The notes below the pieces were generated by a model that ran no database searches, was not told the DNA's origin, and saw only the letters and a list, made by a program, of their open reading frames with translations. A program made the position numbers and the translations under genes. From assembly GCA_024699395.1 (NCBI GenBank), contig JAILPU010000265.1, forward strand, positions 1 to 6,410: 6,410 nucleotides of DNA, given 5' to 3'. Source of the DNA: Lachnospiraceae bacterium (GTDB taxonomy: Bacteria; Bacillota; Clostridia; Lachnospirales; Lachnospiraceae). Below, one piece after another: positions 5,521 to 6,410 of this stretch. The first letter of the stretch is position 1. Each line of letters opens with the position of its first letter.

Positions 5521-6066
5521 ATGAAGAAGTGGGACAGTTATCAGACATTATTTGAAGAATTGAATAATTCCTGTGTATATCTGGTTTTACGTAACTATGA
5601 AAAATACGGAAATGAGGACTGGCTGGATATCCATGATGATATAGATTTTTTGTGTGAAGATATTGAACAGTTTATCAATACCGTAGGGGCGGGCTATATT
5701 GATTTGAATGATAAAATCCATATGCTTGCCGATATTGGTGGAAATGTTGTCAGGATAGACATCAGATCTGTGGGTGACGGTTATTATGATGAACTGTGGC
5801 AACGAAATATGCTGAAGAACCGAAAAAAATACAAGGATCTGTTTGTTATGGATGATGTGGATTATTTCTATTCCCTTATTTATCACGAGCTGTACCATAA
5901 AAACAGATTGGATGAGGATTATATAAATAAGCTGAAAGACATTTCTGCGCGTACAGGCATTGATTTTGAGCCGGAGCGTGCAAAGGAGATCATCGATTCC
6001 TATATGTCAAATTTGGGCTATAGGGATACGGGATACAGAAGTAAGAGCCTCAGAACGGAGAATTAA
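5521..6066 (+). CDS. Nucleotidyltransferase-fold-like protein
   Basis: This 181-residue cytosolic protein is probably of the minimal nucleotidyltransferase fold. The pattern VYLVLRNYE (19-27), then HDDIDFLCED (38-47) with Asp40-x-Asp42, then VVRIDI with Asp80, matches the layout of the fold: the paired-Asp metal site of one strand and the third acidic residue of a later strand. The usual G-S helix motif before the first Asp pair is replaced by LRN, as in proteins from surface-glycan gene clusters with the LRN-x-E type start. The C-terminal half (YFYSLIYHELYHKNRLDEDY, 115-134) is helical and His-rich, and the tail is basic. AAGGGG (5504-5509) lies 11 bases before the ATG. It is first of three genes with 2-base gaps. 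The fold is inferred from motifs only; the substrate is unknown, and it could be a non-catalytic relative. Confidence 0.7.
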   Translation: MKKWDSYQTLFEELNNSCVYLVLRNYEKYGNEDWLDIHDDIDFLCEDIEQFINTVGAGYIDLNDKIHMLADIGGNVVRIDIRSVGDGYYDELWQRNMLKNRKKYKDLFVMDDVDYFYSLIYHELYHKNRLDEDYINKLKDISARTGIDFEPERAKEIIDSYMSNLGYRDTGYRSKSLRTEN

Positions 6067-6068
6067 AA

Positions 6069-6281
6069 GTGGGAGAAAAAATAAAAAAAATTAAAACCAT
6101 TCATATTGGGGATGAAGAATTTGAGGTAGAGTTAAACGCTCCTGAATCCGTAAACGGAGAGGAGATAATACATATTCAGAATGATAAGTACAGATTTGCA
6201 TGCAGCAAATCGGATTTTGTCGATATAGCGACTCAGATAGTTGGAGCCGGAGCAAATTTAAGATCATATAAGGGATTGTAA
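6069..6281 (+). CDS. Small hypothetical protein, operon gene 2
   Basis: This 70-residue protein is not one I recognise. It begins with a lysine-rich strand (EKIKKIKTIHIG), followed by EEFEVELNAPESV, then EEIIHIQNDKYRFACSKSDF and a helix ending AGANLRSYKGL. This suggests a compact beta-hairpin plus helix fold, with no membrane segment or signal. GTG 6069 was chosen because GGAG (6057-6060), within the last codons of the previous gene, lies 8 bases upstream, and the gap to the previous stop is only 2 bases, implying translational coupling. Its size and position suggest a partner or accessory of the nucleotidyltransferase-like protein, by context only. Confidence 0.75.
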   Translation: MGEKIKKIKTIHIGDEEFEVELNAPESVNGEEIIHIQNDKYRFACSKSDFVDIATQIVGAGANLRSYKGL

Positions 6282-6283
6282 TC

Positions 6284-6410
6284 ATGAAGGGGCTGTTAAC
6301 TGATATTGATTATAGGATTGTCATCAATACTGATGATAAATGTATATTGATTTTGTCGGGGAAAGATATTCCCCTTTTTTGCGAAAGATTGGTGCAAAAA
6401 GGTTATTCCG
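6284..6410 (+). CDS. Third operon gene, 3' partial, unknown function
   Basis: An open frame starts at ATG 6284, 2 bases after the previous stop, with AAGGGA (6270-6275) 8 bases upstream, and runs off the window after 42 complete codons. The visible protein starts MKGLLTDIDYRIVINTD and continues with a hydrophobic CILILSG strand and a helix CERLVQKGY. It has alternating strand/helix character but is too short to assign. The spacing and ribosome binding site match the gene before it, which supports it as real. A terminator-like hairpin with T6 lies inside it. Confidence 0.6.
   Translation, partial: MKGLLTDIDYRIVINTDDKCILILSGKDIPLFCERLVQKGYS
6358..6380 (+). terminator. Terminator-like hairpin within the third operon gene
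   Basis: GGGGAA (6358-6363), a 5-base loop and TTCCCC (6369-6374) form a perfect 6-bp stem followed directly by T6 (6375-6380), the layout of an intrinsic terminator. It lies 75 bases inside the third reading frame. The stem is short, so efficiency is uncertain, and it may be a by-product of codons for GKDIPLF. Confidence 0.4.

Overview
The window looks like the chromosome of an anaerobic Firmicute of the family Lachnospiraceae (Butyrivibrio/Pseudobutyrivibrio-like). The reasons are moderately AT-rich DNA, strong AAGGAGG-type ribosome binding sites, sigma-A promoters, a DUF5721-type protein (a family I know mainly from Lachnospiraceae), and a secreted protein carrying Listeria-Bacteroides (InlB B-type) repeats. 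Genus is not established. No tRNA, rRNA, CRISPR array or insertion sequence was seen.

Left part (1-1451): the 3' portion of a calcineurin-like/purple-acid-phosphatase-like phosphoesterase whose start lies outside the window. Next comes a 16-codon remnant of a zeta-toxin-type P-loop kinase that breaks off inside its Walker A motif and overlaps by ATGA a small SH3-like hypothetical gene. This junction looks like a deletion scar.

Middle (1452-2750): ridA (imine deaminase, + strand) converges on a DUF5721-family gene (- strand). The space between holds an imperfect copy of the last 28 bases of ridA. The likely ridA terminator sits inside the 3' coding region of the opposing gene. The DUF5721 gene has its own extended -10 promoter, and a 326-base divergent spacer separates it from the next unit.

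Surface-protein unit (2637-5471): a textbook promoter (TTGACA, 17-base spacer, TATAAT) and a structured leader drive two genes. The first encodes a bitopic membrane protein with a C-terminal extracellular beta-rich domain. The second encodes a 667-residue secreted protein with a signal peptide, a long beta-rich N-terminal region and two InlB B-type repeats. The secreted protein has no recognisable wall anchor, so the membrane protein may hold or assemble it. A long hairpin follows. This pair is the best candidate here for an uncharacterised surface system.

Right part (5493-6410): a new promoter overlaps the end of that hairpin and starts a tightly packed three-gene operon with 2-base gaps: a nucleotidyltransferase-fold-like protein, a 70-residue hypothetical protein, and a third gene running out of the window. 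A terminator-like stem plus T6 lies within the first part of the third gene.
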